Below, in pieces: positions 1 through 11,668 of a DNA stretch of 64,000 nucleotides. Within the stretch, counting starts at the first letter, position 1. Each line of letters starts with the position of its first letter. Under the pieces are notes generated by a model. That model worked only from the letters and a program-made list of their open reading frames with translations. It did no database searches and was not told the origin of the DNA. Position numbers and translations under genes: made by a program. This stretch comes from Candolleomyces eurysporus (lineage: Eukaryota; Basidiomycota; Agaricomycetes; Agaricales; Psathyrellaceae): the NCBI GenBank assembly GCA_027579435.1, contig JANBPK010000850.1, positions 1 to 64,000 on the forward strand, read 5' to 3'.

Positions 1-8
1 TCCGCCCT

Positions 9-330
9 GCTCAGTGGTACGTTTGTGATGGCGGTTCGTCGTTAAACTGGACGTTCCGTGTATGAAAGGGTCAACTGAAGGGATCCAGTGGCTCGTCGTT
101 AAACTAGATGGCCCGCTCCCCTCAGCTCGGTGGTAAGTTTACGGTGACGGGACGTCATTAAACTGGACGTTCCATGTATGTAAAGGTCAACTGAAGGGAT
201 CCAGCGGGTTCAAGCTGCCCGCTCCCAATCCTTGCTCGGTAGTGTAACTTTGGATTATCACGCCGTCTGCGTATGGCAGTGACGGGATGTTGTTCAAAAG
301 CCAGACGTTCGGTCTCCCTTTGGCGTGACT
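9..330. repeat. ~110 bp tandem repeat, 2 good copies plus a decayed third
   Basis: Two units start at about 9 and 125 with GCTCRGTGG and share long blocks, including TTAAACTGGACGTTCC and GGTCAACTGAAGGGATCCAG. Both end near GCCCGCTCCC. A third, poorly conserved unit starts at about 234 (GCTCGGTAG). The period is about 109-116 bp. No coding reading was recognised. The array is at the window edge, so its true copy number is unknown. 331-684 holds nothing I recognise. Confidence 0.75.
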
Positions 331-684
331 CCGAGGCGGGGGTTAGTAGCTAGATAGCCCGTTCAACAGCTTGATGATGGAAATTCACACCTGGCAAGGC
401 TCAACCAGCTTCGTCATTAGCGTAGTCAGTTCACTTCTCCCATCTGGGTGATGCCCTTCAAACCATGACTCGGATGGGACGCTGTTAACTAAACGGTCCG
501 CACAGACAGTCTGAATTGTTAAGTTCAAAGGGGGTGTACTATGGTCATGGACAAGGTAGTTACAAGAGTGTGGCCCTATGGCCGGGAACAGGCTGAGTGT
601 GGTTGGGGAGCGGGAGCTCAGTGCAAGAAATGATACGGAATGGGGGAAAAATTAGTCGAGCTGCTGGGGATCCAGGATCTGCGT

Positions 685-2060
685 TCAAGGGAGTTGGGAA
701 CATTTGGCTTCATGTTCTCGCTGCAGTTCTCTGCGCCGGAGCTTGATTCTGGCGACGACAGACTCTTCGTGGATTGTGCGGCTATCTGATGTATTGAGCT
801 TTGGGAAAATCTGTCTAGCGTAAATAATCAGTCGAGCAGTCTCTCAAAGCCACTGCGCAAAGTACCTGTTCCACCACCTGAGAAGTTCTTCAGCCTCTTC
901 TCGCTCCTCTGGATCCCCCAATACCTCAACTATGAGATTATAGAAATATTCGGAGTCGGTTACCCGATCGGTTCGCGAAAATATACTGGCCGAACAGAGT
1001 GTAAATCGGACCTGGTGATTGGTAGTTAGCCCGTGTATACACTGACTGGAATACGGAGTGGAAGGCTTAATTCATCGGTGTCATACCTGTGTCATGATGT
1101 ATGCAATCAATGGAGCAGTAACAGATTTCATGCCGTGTATGCGAGCATTGCAGGACCTAGTGGCACGATTCTCATTCCGGTCGTTGACAGAACTCGGAGA
1201 GGTAAAGACATGCTTGAAGGCCTAATAAGTAGCGACAAAATCAGTCAAGAGTCAGGCACTGGTTACAGAGAAACCAAAAAATTCGAGTACCGAAACCAAA
1301 AGCCGACTTTGCAGGAGGCCTTCCCAAGGGTTTGTGGGATCGTATGTATAGTCCCTGTAAATGAATCGAGGCCACATGTCTCCGGATGGCACAAGGGTGC
1401 CAGCTTTGAGATCCCTGCGAATTCTGATAGTAGGTGAGCCAGGGTCACTGGATCCGGCGCTACCAGATGTTGGTAAACTGACTTACTTGGGATCATTCCA
1501 ATCCAGATTTACTGGGCAGAGAAGCTGGCCAGTTGTATCATGATAGAAACCACAATCGGTCTTCACATTGCATTGGATTGGTGGGCTCAAAACCCCACTA
1601 AATGGCGTGATCAGATCAACAACGGCGGATTTCAGCGATTTGCAATCATCTGCACGAGCTGCGTTGATTCCCTTGGTTATCTTTATGGACGAGGTTATCA
1701 GCTGTCCTAAGCCAGTGAGTTAATGGTACTGCACCATCTCCGCAACGTAGTACAGCTCTTGCTCTGATCCTGTGCTGAGCCTCTCTTCCAGGTTGGGAGA
1801 CAGCGCCAGGAGCTGGCAGTAGACTTCATGCTCCTTCTTTTCACCGTAGGCAGGGTTGTTACAACCCTCAATGGTTTACCACTTTCAAGAAAGAGTGGAG
1901 GAAGGCGCACCTTGGTGAAAGATCGCTCTCAAAAAGACGACCCAATTCCAGTTGGACTGTCCTTGAAAGTCCGTTTTTGATGAGGGTTTGTATACGACAA
2001 AATGTGCTAACCGTTCTGCCAAAATGACGGCCATACCCGACTAATGGGTCTGTTTTCACC
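685..2060 (-). CDS. DUF6698-family protein, 5' end unresolved
   Basis: This member of a large basidiomycete family of unknown function, which I know as DUF6698, is missed by a simple ORF scan because it is cut by six short introns. Exons on the minus strand are about 2060-1911, 1866-1735, 1680-1487, 1423-1291, 1221-1087, 1011-866 and 814-685. Family signatures appear in order: DPLVGYGRHFGRTV, KGINAARADD, LLCPVNLDWNDP, YDPTNPWEGLL, AFKHVFTSPSSV, RIHGMKSVT, FSRTDRVTDSEYFYN and WWNRQIFPKL. Phases agree at every junction except the first (1911/1866), which is one base out; this could be an indel or a mis-chosen site. The stop codon is at 685-687. The first exon begins at an apparent acceptor, so at least one upstream exon is missing from this model. 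No catalytic motif is known for the family. Copies are often dispersed and decayed, so this may be inactive. Confidence 0.72.
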
Positions 2061-3244
2061 CTAAAGACAGGAAATGGTAGTCAGTGGCACGACCATGGAG
2101 TTGGAATGACTTAGACGTGCTGTTTCCTAACCGGTCCAGCGCTTGTGAAGACCTCGGGGAGTCCGTGTTTCAAACGGGTACTGTTTGCCTGCGAGCTTTC
2201 ATTTCCCGTGCTGGGGTCTAGAATACCGCTGGCCATTGGCAGATGCCCAATGACAATTGCTACGACGGTGGAGTGGGGTCGAGGTGAGAGCAAAGGAGAG
2301 AGGAGTGGCTGCTGATAGTATCGTGGCACTGACTCGCCTGGCATGCCGGTGGTGGTTTATGTATCAGTACGCTAGCCCGATAGATCTTCAGCCTCAANAC
2401 CCGCCTGTAGTGGGCATGGCGGCTGCTGTGCAGGGTGTAGGACAACCGGCGCCTCCGAACGTTGGACAGAATAATCCCGGCGCTGGCAATGGGACCGCGA
2501 ATCCACAACCCATCCAGGGGGATCCCGGCGCTGTTGGCCACAAGAAGAACCGCGGATAGACAGCTATCGAACAGCGCTTCCAAAGACCACAAGCGCTCTT
2601 TTTCTTACATACTGCTGTTTATTTCTTCTTCAGCTCTTCCATGATTAGACTTTCTCTCATAGTAGTAGTAGCTCGCCGCTGATAATAATCGATGAATTTG
2701 AGTCGTTGTTATATCCTTTGGCCTCAATTTATGGAAGAGGATGGGTGCGGTAGGTAGTGAGCCGGGAGTTTGGGATAAAGACAACCGGGCTTGTTTACAT
2801 AGATCAAACAAGCTCAGATCCTAAGTCTGAGACGACCCTGTAATTCGAGATGACTGGAAGGAAATGAAGCTAATCATGTGGCTGTGTCAATTTTGATCGG
2901 TCGCATTGGCGGCGTTCAAGCGCCTCTATCATTTCTCACTCACCTCATACGATACCACACTCGACGGTCAAGCTCCCTCGCTATACCTCAACAGGGCTGG
3001 GGCCTCGTGGCTTCACGAGAAAGAGAAAAACCGAATGTCGTCGAATGGGCTCTTGTTACCCCTCAGACCGCTCCACGACCGTGATGGGGTTAAAGCTGGG
3101 TCGTCGTCAACGCCCAAGTCAACAACTTTCAGTTCACCCACAGGATGTCGAAGCAGGCTCGAAATTTCTTACTTGACGAACTCCTGGTCCTTCTTCCTTC
3201 AAAGAACTCTGTCTCTATGGGGTTCAAGCACACCACAAACGGCT
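2061..3244. other. No supported gene; possible 5' exons of DUF6698 gene
   Basis: The missing N-terminal exon(s) of the minus-strand DUF6698 gene could lie here, but I could not place them. A plus-strand open frame at 2257-2559 ends in a Pro/Gly/Asn-rich tail (PPNVGQNNPGAGNG) without recognisable homology, and an N at 2398 interrupts it. 2878-3244 is the presumed promoter and leader of the next gene. Confidence 0.5.
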
Positions 3245-5327
3245 ATGTCGTCCAAGTCGGACCCAGCTCCCTATTACACCCCGGGACGAAGGCTGCCGCA
3301 CACACGGGCATTTCGCTTCTTCGTCTTGCTTCTAGCGACACCTCTTGCTTTTTTTACATGCTCTATCATGTGGTGGAGTGGCCTGCCCAATTCGTTCGCA
3401 GATATAAGCCAATTCGAACGAGAATTACCCCAGCATCGGTGGGATGAGGTCCACGTCGATCCGTCCACGGGGGAGTTGGTGGAGAAAGGCTGTCATGGAA
3501 AGCGGGTCAAGTGGGAGGAACAAGCTGGGGGAGGGTATTTGAGGGTTCCTGGCCAGCTGTGGGGGCATGGGTTCAGCAATGGCCTGGAGGAAGCGTACGT
3601 CGTCCCGTTACTTCCGTCTTATGCCCATTCTAACTTTCGAATAGGTTGCTTGTAGCGCATCTGGCCCATCTTTCAAATAGGTCGTATGTTTTCGAAGACT
3701 ACCTCAAGTCTCGTTCGCCCTTCCCCTACACCCTGGATGGCTTCCACCTCCGCCCATCCCGAATCCCCTTCAATGCGGTCGTTTCTGGGTTTATTGCAGG
3801 CGCCAATGTTTCTTCTGATGCGACGACTCTTCAACCCGTATGTTTGTACCGTCTGCTCCTATCAAAGTCAAACTGACAAATTATTCAGTTGCATCTATCG
3901 ATTTCAGCAGATTATTACGAGTACATCTGCCCCTCGAGCCTATCCGCCCAACACCGTATCGTCCTTTCGGTGAATGATGCTCCGACTTTCTCTGACGGTG
4001 CATCCCAGGTGAGCTTGCTCCCAACTATACTTCTTAGATTCCTTTCTGAGTTGTGGCGTTTTGCAGATGCAGTGGTGGGTCGACCGAATCAAGACCGCCA
4101 GCAAAGGGAAACGGTGTGTTGAAATTGTGGAGGGTGATGCCAACGAGAAGAGGCTGTTCGGTCATGAGTGAGTTCAACGTCCTTCCTTTTATACCAAGAT
4201 AAAATCTGACGTTTCTTTAACAGCCTTTTCAAGTTCGAGCACCACACTCAGCCTTTAGTACAAGAGCTCCTCAACTCGCCAGTCGTAAAACACTTCTCGT
4301 GGTCTAGAGTTGTCGAAAGCTTGACTGAACGCGTCGTCGGTGCTCTGAAACTGTCGTCTCCCAGCACATCCAGCTCTTTGCCATTCACGGAAGCTCTCCC
4401 TGGCCTTCTCGTTATCGACCTAACACGGGATGCCAACGCTCAACACTGCGGACGCCCGGCTCACAGAGGTCGTCATACAAACCCAGCAAAACGACCGAGA
4501 ATACCTCGTCGGAAACGCGGGAGCAAAAGGAATGCTCTCCTCATCGAGGAGGAACGAGACGATAGTCGACTGGAGAGACGATGGTGGTACTGGGCTGGTA
4601 GAGCCGGGCAGAGGCTAAGCAGTGCCGACATTGGAGCGAACACGGCGGCAGCATCGTCTTCCTCAGTGACGAAAATCCCGTCAACCAGAGCTCGATACGC
4701 CGGTGGATCGTCCATCCCTCACCAGACATCCTCATCCTCTGATTCGTCCACCAATGTAGACGATGATGAAATTCCAAAGGAGAAGCAGAGGTTGGGTGGA
4801 GTGAGGATTCAGAAGGAGGATTTCGATTTCGGGAGAGGGAGAGGGGGGGGTGAAGTGGGATAGTCACTCTGAGGAGGTTTTCGTTATCCCGAGTGAGGAG
4901 CTGGAGTCCCCTTCCTCGAACGTTGAAGAAATACCGGTAGAGGTTGTGAGACCGATTGTGAACTTCTCGGCGGCGAAGAGGAAATGGATGTGGTGGGGTA
5001 GTGGATCGAGGAGGATGTCGACGTTGAAAGCGATTGCAGCAGCTAGCGTTCACCAAGACGAAGAAGTGTCTGGAATCGACGACGACTTAGACCGCGAACT
5101 CGAGCTCAGGTCTCTCAATGATGATGTGGAAGACGAGGGACGCTCTCAAGCCATCGGGAAAGTCCACTGTCGTCGACCGAGTATCGAGCAGGTTGTCCAA
5201 CGTGCCAAAGAAGTTCGAGCCGATTGGACACGCTCCCTCACCAAAGTGATCATCCTATCCGACCGCTGCCCATCCTTCCNTCTCGCGACTCTCCTCGGCC
5301 TTAGCTAGTGATGGCTGGGAGNTCATC
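3245..5327 (+). pseudogene. Degraded O-fucosyltransferase-like type II membrane protein
   Basis: The ATG at 3245 begins a short cytosolic tail followed by one membrane segment (FRFFVLLLATPLAFFTCSIM), the layout of a Golgi type II glycosyltransferase. Exon 1 joins exon 2 across an intron at 3595-3644, giving the family block LWGHGFSNGLEEALLVAHLA and then SNRSYVFEDYLKSRSPFPYT. Further short introns precede MQWWVDRIK and LFKFEHHTQPLVQ. These match a basidiomycete family related to GDP-fucose protein O-fucosyltransferases. The usual HxRRGD-type motif should follow PGLLV, but the sequence reads PGLLVIDLTRDANAQHC, so the catalytic motif is lost. Beyond about 4450 the frame is broken several times, including at a G8 run near 4850. 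A C-terminal block (VVQRAKEVRADWTRSLTKVI) follows, and the gene then ends at DGWE near 5320, against a Helitron-like relic. Ns at 5280 and 5322 add uncertainty. It is probably a pseudogene. Confidence 0.6.
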
Positions 5328-5580
5328 GATCCAGTGGAGAGCACCGCAATGGCGGCATGCATGGCTCATACGTCCAAGGTCATGTCGCTGAAGAGGGTCT
5401 TGATAAGGTTCTCGGCCAGTCATAAGGAGAGGCCACCGACGACGGCCTAAAACAGAGTAAGCAGGATGAAGGTCAACAGGAGGAAAGAAATACTTGCCTG
5501 CCTGTACACGCTCTGCCAATTGAGCAGCAGCATTTGGCGGATCAACCTGCTCTCGTTGCTGCACGGGGCCAGGTGGTAAC
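5325..5580 (-). mobile_element. Helitron-like relic, Zn-finger-like block
   Basis: Read on the minus strand, this segment encodes QRHDLGRMSHACRHCGALHW followed by ID. I associate this CxxC..ALHW block with the region upstream of the helicase-like domain in fungal Helitron proteins. The upstream minus-strand sequence is Pro/Gln-rich and continues to about 5780. It may include a GC-AG type intron (CAG|GCAAGT), since removing it keeps the frame open. Neither Rep nor helicase motifs are present, so this is a short remnant or captured fragment. It starts where the plus-strand glycosyltransferase homology stops, which suggests insertion or rearrangement truncated that gene. Assignment rests on one motif block. 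Confidence 0.5.
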
Positions 5581-5983
5581 GGAAGCCGTGGTGGTGGTAT
5601 GGGCAGTTGAGCTACCCTGCGTTGAATGACAGGCTGTGGCGGAGGTCTGGATAACGCAGACAGGCTTGAAAGTTTGGATCGAAGCGTAGCCAGGCTTAAA
5701 AGTTGAGATCGCGACGGTTTTCCAGTCCGCGATCGTCGATTCCAGCGCCCGCGAGAGCCTCGACGTTTTACTAGTTTGATTAGCTTGTCAAATCAGTTGA
5801 CGTTCCCGTTGTCTTATAATAGTTGGAGAAGAGGTCAGCTGAGACTCGTTCGGATGCAACGCCTATGTCATAGATTATCGAAACTTCTCATCTTCTTCTA
5901 TAAAACAGAGTGCCGAAGAAGCTGAAGAGGCCGACACCCTAAGACCCCCCCNTTTGCTTCAGTCTCTCCACAGCACCTTCACT

Positions 5984-7100
5984 ATGGCGTCCCAGTCCAG
6001 CTTGGCCCCTATCGGCGTTTCAGCTGCCTTGCAAGCTGATGTTTCTGCATCGGAGAAGCCAAAACCAAAGATCTTCGACGAATTCGCTCTGAAAGACAGG
6101 GTCGGCATCGTATCTGGAGGCAACAGGGGGCTCGGGCTGGAAATGGCTTTAGCACTTTGCGAGGCTGGTGCGAGAGCTATCTATTGTCTTGACCTTCCTG
6201 AGCAGCCTTCCGAGGAATGGCAGAAGACGAAGGATTATCTCGAGAGGATGGAGATTGGATCTAGGCTTGAGTATGTTAGTCTTGACGTCACGAACCAGGA
6301 GAGGACCTGGCAGAAGGTAGCGGAGATTGGGGATCGGGAGGGGAGAATGGATGTGTGCATCGCCGCGGCGGGGATATTGCAGCCTGAGCACGATTGTTTG
6401 ACCTATCCAGCGAAGGATTTCAAACAGGTATGGCTATGAAACTGCTCCCCATTTGCGAAATCAGTGTTTAATTGAGATGGGGTGGATATGAAGGTTCTTG
6501 ATGTTAACACCAATGGGGTCCTTTACACCGCTCAAGCAGCAGGCCAGCAAATGGTTAGGTTTGGGAATAAGGGTAGCATCATTTTGGTAGCATCGATGTC
6601 TGGTTCCATTACAAACAAGGTGAAGTTTATCGTCCCCCCCGTGTTGGATAGACAAGTGACGATGCTCGCGATAGGATCATGCGTGGGTTCCGTATAATAC
6701 CAGCAAGTCAGCGGTACTCCAAATGGCCCGGAGCATGGCCTGTGAGCTTGGGCAGAAGAACATACGGGTCAATTCACTGTCACCAGGTCACATTTACACT
6801 GCGTACGTCCGTCCCTTCTTGGTAACACACGTTCTTCGGGGAAAGTGACCACACCACGATAGGATGACGGCGGCGTATCTTGATAAACAACCACACCTGT
6901 TGGAGAAATGGTCCAATCTGAATCCAATGGGGCGTATTGGAAGGCCGGACGAGATGAGAGGGGTGGTCGTCTGGCTAGCTAGCGATGCATCTAGCTTTTG
7001 CACGGGGAGCGAGTAAGGATCTCGATTTTGTCTGGCCAGAATGATAGAGCTGACTCGTCCTAACAGCATCCTAGTGAGCGGAGGTCACCACGCCTGGTAA
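5984..7100 (+). CDS. Short-chain dehydrogenase/reductase (SDR), sorbose/xylulose-reductase type
   Basis: This is an NAD(P)-dependent classical SDR. The Rossmann motif SGGNRGLG (the family's TGxxxGxG) follows a ~30-residue N-terminal extension, with LDVTN and AAAGIL in the expected places. The catalytic block WVPYNTSKSAV contains the YxxSK signature and becomes readable only after splicing out the intron that starts after SGSITNK (about 6619-6677). The sequence ends with LASDASSFCTGSE and VSGGHHAW. Short introns also interrupt after DFKQ, HIYTA and CTGSE. I chose ATG 5984, the first in-frame ATG after a stretch carrying an N at 5952. The overall pattern resembles fungal SOU1/L-xylulose-reductase-like enzymes acting on sugars or polyols, but the substrate cannot be read from sequence. 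Confidence 0.88.
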
Positions 7101-7223
7101 AGGTCAAGAAGCAACGGAACTTGGAATGATAATGATAGGACCTGCGTGAGATGGGTGAGGAATTAAAATAAATGTACATTACAACAGCGGAGTGAAAGAT
7201 TCACGATATGGCATAGAACACCA

Positions 7224-7570
7224 TCATGAATCGAGAGAGTTGAACTCCTTCAAAGCAAGCTGAGCTTTGGTGTTACGCTCTTTAGCCTTCTCTCTGTTCT
7301 TGGCTGTCCGGTCAATTCTCTGCAACGAACACTTTAGTCGGGAGGAACTCGGGATGATATTGTCTGGACCTCACCTCTGCCCGCAAACAGGAGTTCAAGG
7401 CATCCTTTCTCGTGTTACACGCGCCCGTCAGACGGTTCCAGCCGCTGGCATGGCACTTCTCGAGAGCTTCAATGAACTCCTTGCACACTGTGGGGTCAAA
7501 GTGAGTGTACAGCTGTCACCCGGCAGGAGCTGAACGGACCGATTTTCTTGTCAGAAAGTTGTGGATGCAT
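7224..7570 (-). CDS. CMC2: CMC2-like mitochondrial twin-CX9C protein
   Basis: This small gene has three exons (7570-7540, 7487-7375, 7319-7224) joined by GT-AG introns, and it is too fragmented for an ORF list. The product starts MHPQLSDKKIV and carries two CX9C motifs: CKEFIEALEKC and CNTRKDALNSC. A basic helical tail (NREKAKERN) follows. The MHPQL start, motif spacing and size match COX assembly mitochondrial protein 2, an intermembrane-space protein imported and oxidised through the MIA40 pathway and needed for cytochrome c oxidase assembly. All four cysteines are present. It is convergent with the SDR gene (123 bp apart) and divergent from transketolase (264 bp), with which it may share a promoter. 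Confidence 0.9.
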
Positions 7571-7834
7571 TGCGCCTTATTGGATTCGGCGCTTGTAATT
7601 GAACAGAAGAAAGTTCCAGGACGAGCAACGGGAGAATTCGTTGGCGTCGACGGTCGCGGCCTTTGATCTCGCGCGGGCTATTTTCGGGGGTCGGGATTCG
7701 GGGCCGTGCCGGATCAGGGTAGAGATAAGATAAAAAAACAGAGGACCTTGATCGTCGCCCCAGTTTGTCATCAGAGCTTTGGGCATTTATTGCCCCCCNA
7801 GCCCGTTCTCATCTCTTTACCCTTGACTACCACC

Positions 7835-10659
7835 ATGTCCGGTTTTGCTCCCCACCAAGCTGACGATACCGCCATCGCGACCATTCGTACCCTCGCGGTC
7901 GACACTGTCGCCGGTGCCAACTCTGGCCATCCTGGTTCGTTCTGCCTTGCAAGTACCAGATGATCATCGTTAATACAATCTTGTACTCCAGGCGCGCCCA
8001 TGGGCTTGGCCCCTGCTGCCCACGTTCTCTTCTCCAGGTCAGCCGTATTTGCGAAGTTTATCTTTAGATCGGCGTGGCTGATAATCTTGCCCTCTCTCCA
8101 GATTCTTGAACGCCAACCCCAAGAATTCCAAATGGTTCAACCGCGATCGATTCGTTCTTTCCAATGGGTACGTTGTAGCGGCGTCGTTATCTGGGCTTGT
8201 ATGATTGATATCGATAATGTCTACAGTCACGCGTAAGCCGTAACTCGCTCTTCATGGCGCAAACAAGGTTTGATATGTCCCAATGAAACAGTTGCGCTTT
8301 GCAATATGTGTTGCTGCATCTCCTCGGATACAAGCTCTCCATCGACGATCTCAAGCAGTTCCGTCAACTCGACTCCAAGACCCCAGGACACCCTGAGGCG
8401 GGACACACCGATGGTAGCGTACAGACCACTGTTCCGAATGCAGCCTCTTTCTTACCGTTACCTTCCAGGCATTGAAGTGACCACTGGTCCATTGGGTCAA
8501 GGTTTTGCCAACGCCGTAGGACTGGCTATTGCCCAGGCTCACTTGGGTGCCGTCTACAATAAGCCGGATTTCAATTTGATTAATAACTATACCTACGGTA
8601 TGTCATGTGGATTTCGTTATCTACGAATTGCAGTGGAGGTTAACTCGGTCCAGTCTTCACTGGTGATGGCTGCCTCATGGAGGGTGTCGCTTCTGAAGCA
8701 GCCAGTCTTGCCGGTCACCTCCAGCTCGGGAACCTAATTGTTGTAAGTCTCAATACATATTCTAGATTAGGCGCTTTAGCTGAAAAAAATACTCACAGAT
8801 CTACGACGACAACCGTGAGCTTTATCCACTACCTTGGTGTATTTCAAACTTGACGATGAGCCTCAGACATCTCCATCGACGGTGATACCAACGTGGCATT
8901 CACTGAGGATGTTGAGCAGCGCTTCTTGGCCTATGGCTGGCAAGTCCTTCACGTCAACGATGGTGATCAGTAAGTATGGTTCATTGCCAACAGTGACAAG
9001 CCAGATTAACAAAATCTTAGTGATCTGGCGAGCATCTATGCCTCTATTGCCGCTTCTCGCGAGGAAAAGAGCAAACCCACCATTATCAAGCTCAAGACTA
9101 CCATTGGTTTTGGTTCCCGCGAACAGGGTACCCATGGTGTCCATGGAGCGCGTAAGTTGGCCTTCTTTGATTCCCTGCAAGGAGGTGCTGAGTTGTCCGC
9201 TTAGCATTGAAGGCTGACGACATCGTGGCCTTGAAGGGGAAGTTCAATTTCAACCCTCAAGAGAAGTACGCTGTCCCCCAAGCCACCTACGATCTCTATG
9301 CCGAGTTCGGCAAGCGGGGTGCCGCTCTTGAGGAGGAATGGAATACATTGCTCGCTGGTTATGCCACCAAATACCCCAAGGAGCACGCTGATTTGACTCG
9401 CCGTATTGCCGGCAAGCTCCCTGACGGTTGGGAGAAGGCCCTTCCAGTCTATAAGCCCACCGACGGTCCTGTTGCTTCCAGGAAGCTCTCAGAGATCGCC
9501 TTGACTGCACTTGCCCCTGTCCTTCCCGATTTGCTCGGTGGATCTGCTGATCTCACTGGCAGTAACCTGACCAAAGTCAAGGGCTCCACCGACTTCCAAC
9601 CCCCAAGCACTGGTCTCGGCAACTATGCTGGCACATACATCCGTTATGGTGTCCGTGAGCATGGTATGGGTGCCATTGGTAATGGTTTGGCTGCGTATGG
9701 TGGTATCATCCCTTACGTTGCCACTTTCTTGGTGAGTAAGCTTCAGTGACGATATGTTGCCAAGCTAACCTTGCTTTAGAATTTCGTCTCCTATGCATCC
9801 GGTGCCGTCAGGTTGTCTGCTCTCAGCGGACACAGGGTTATCTGGGTTGGTGAGTAGTCCCCTTTAACTCCCTGGCGACGATGGCATTTACCTTGTGCTA
9901 GCTACCCATGATGGCATTGGCCTTGGTGAGGATGGCCCTACCCACCAACCTGTCGAGACCCAGATTGCCCTCCGAGCTACCCCCAACGTTGCCTTCTGGC
10001 GCCCTGCTGATGGTAACGAAACCTCTGCAGCCTACAAAGTCGCCATCGAGTCGGAGAAGACACCCTCTGTGTTGTCCCTCACCAGGCAAAACTTGCCTCA
10101 GCTTGTGGGCTCAACGATCGACAGGGCTGTTCTGGGAGGATACGTCCTGGTCGAGGAAGAGAACGAGGACCTCACCATCGTCTCGTCAGGGAGCGAGGTC
10201 AGCATCGCCATCGAGGCTGCCAAGAAGCTCAAGGAACAGGGCATCAAGACCCGAGTAGTCAGTTTGCCCTGCTGGTTGGTCTTTGACCAACAGCCTTTGG
10301 AATACCGCTTGAGCGTCTTGAGAAGCGGCGCACCCATCCTCTCGGTCGAGGCTTCTTCAGTATGTGACCTTTTTTGCCCTGTGTTCTCGATATTGGCTAA
10401 TGTGTCCATAGACTGCTGGATGGAGCAAGTACAGTCATGAACAGTACGGTCTGTCGGGCTGGGGTCTCTCTGCTCCATATCAAAAGATCTACGAGAGGTT
10501 TGGCCTCACTGGTTCCAGTACGTCTTCTGCTGGTTTGCCCGATGACGACAACTAAGATTGCTCCTCTTTCTAGACATTGCTTCTGTTGGCAAGAAGGTTG
10601 TCGACTTCTACAAGAAGCGGGGCGATAAGGTTACCTCGCCTTTGGAGAAGGCTCTGTAG
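7835..10659 (+). CDS. TKL1: Transketolase
   Basis: This thiamine-diphosphate enzyme of the non-oxidative pentose phosphate pathway transfers two-carbon ketol units between sugar phosphates. The gene has about a dozen short introns. Domain 1 begins [11 protein letters not shown] and contains the conserved [33 protein letters not shown] and the ThDP/Mg motif starting GDGCLMEG and closing at IYDDN. The pyrimidine-binding domain has [25 protein letters not shown] and [17 protein letters not shown]. The C-terminal domain ends [16 protein letters not shown]. The length and all motifs look normal. ATG 7835 directly precedes the conserved start. The gene is convergent with QCR7, 226 bp away. Confidence 0.97.
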
Positions 10660-10885
10660 ATTGTTATACCGATTATATCCGTTTCGCGTGGTCAAGGATG
10701 ATGTATAGTAGAAGTTACATACCAAAATCAAATGTACTATATCGCGTTCATCATAGGTTCTGTTTGTGGAAGCCTGGAATCATAGGTCCGGAATAGAAAA
10801 GGCTATGCTATTAATGAGAGTGCTGAGGTGTAGCTTTCCAAGCGGTAGGTGATGGTGCGAGTGTACGGATTTTTCAGTCTAAAGT

Positions 10886-11434
10886 CTAGTGCTTCTTTAC
10901 GACAATGTTGTCCCACTTTGCCCTCTCTGCATCCTCGGCGACGACGTTGGTGACATGAGGAACCAAGTATCGGACGTCCTGACTATAGGTTAGGATGAAG
11001 GTGAGAAGGTTCGGACAGACACAACGTACCTCTTCGGGCTTGGTCCACTGGTCCTTCGCAAGGGGAGCATGGAGCACGCTGGCGTGGGAGGCGCGCTTGA
11101 GGCGGTAAGCACGGTCATAGGCTTCACGGGGAGTCAAGCGACCAAGGGCCTTGAAATGCGAGAGGTTAGAGGCGAGGTATAGCTCAAGTAGTGACATGAC
11201 TCACCCGTTGGACCGTAGGGTTCTCCTCCACCACTACACATTCGTCAAAGCGTCAGAACCAATCACAACCGGGGTAATTGAACCAGACGTACAGAGGTCG
11301 TCGTACTTGAAGCCGTACTGCCTGTAGCGGGACGCATTGGCGTACCAGTTGGCAAGGGGTTGGACCCATTTGAGGAGGGTCTTTGAAGACTGGACGTAAG
11401 GAGCCAGGGAAACACTGAGAGGACCGATAGCCAT
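10886..11434 (-). CDS. QCR7: Ubiquinol-cytochrome c reductase subunit 7 (complex III, ~14 kDa)
   Basis: This is a small matrix-side subunit of the mitochondrial bc1 complex. The product begins MAIGPLSVSLAPYVQSSKTL and contains the family block ANASRYRQYGFKYDDL, then VEENPTVQRALGRLTPREAY, DRAYRLKRASHASVLH and WTKPEE, and ends NIVVKKH. Short introns separate these segments. Size (about 125 residues) and motif order fit the family. No cleavable presequence is evident, as is usual for this subunit. It shares a 234 bp divergent promoter with NDK1. Confidence 0.93.
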
Positions 11435-11668
11435 GGTGGTCGTTGACTGGAAAAGTTTTGCACGTCGCCGAGCGCTGCTGCCAACACTGACCGGGAACGG
11501 ACATTTCCGGATTCTTTGTTTGTCCTTGTTGTGCAAGAGACCCTGATGAATGGATCACGGCGCGTCGCGGTGATTTTGATTATCGCAAAAAACCTTGCAG
11601 CGCGTATAAATAGCTTTCTGAAGATTATCGATATACTCAGACGCGCCTTTTGACCTTCATCCACCACC
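11435..11668. promoter_or_regulatory. Divergent QCR7/NDK1 promoter with TATA box at 11605-11613
   Basis: The 234 bp between the two start codons must hold both promoters. TATAAATAG at 11605-11613 lies 56 nt upstream of the NDK1 ATG and is oriented for it. No clear TATA box was seen for QCR7. Confidence 0.6.
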
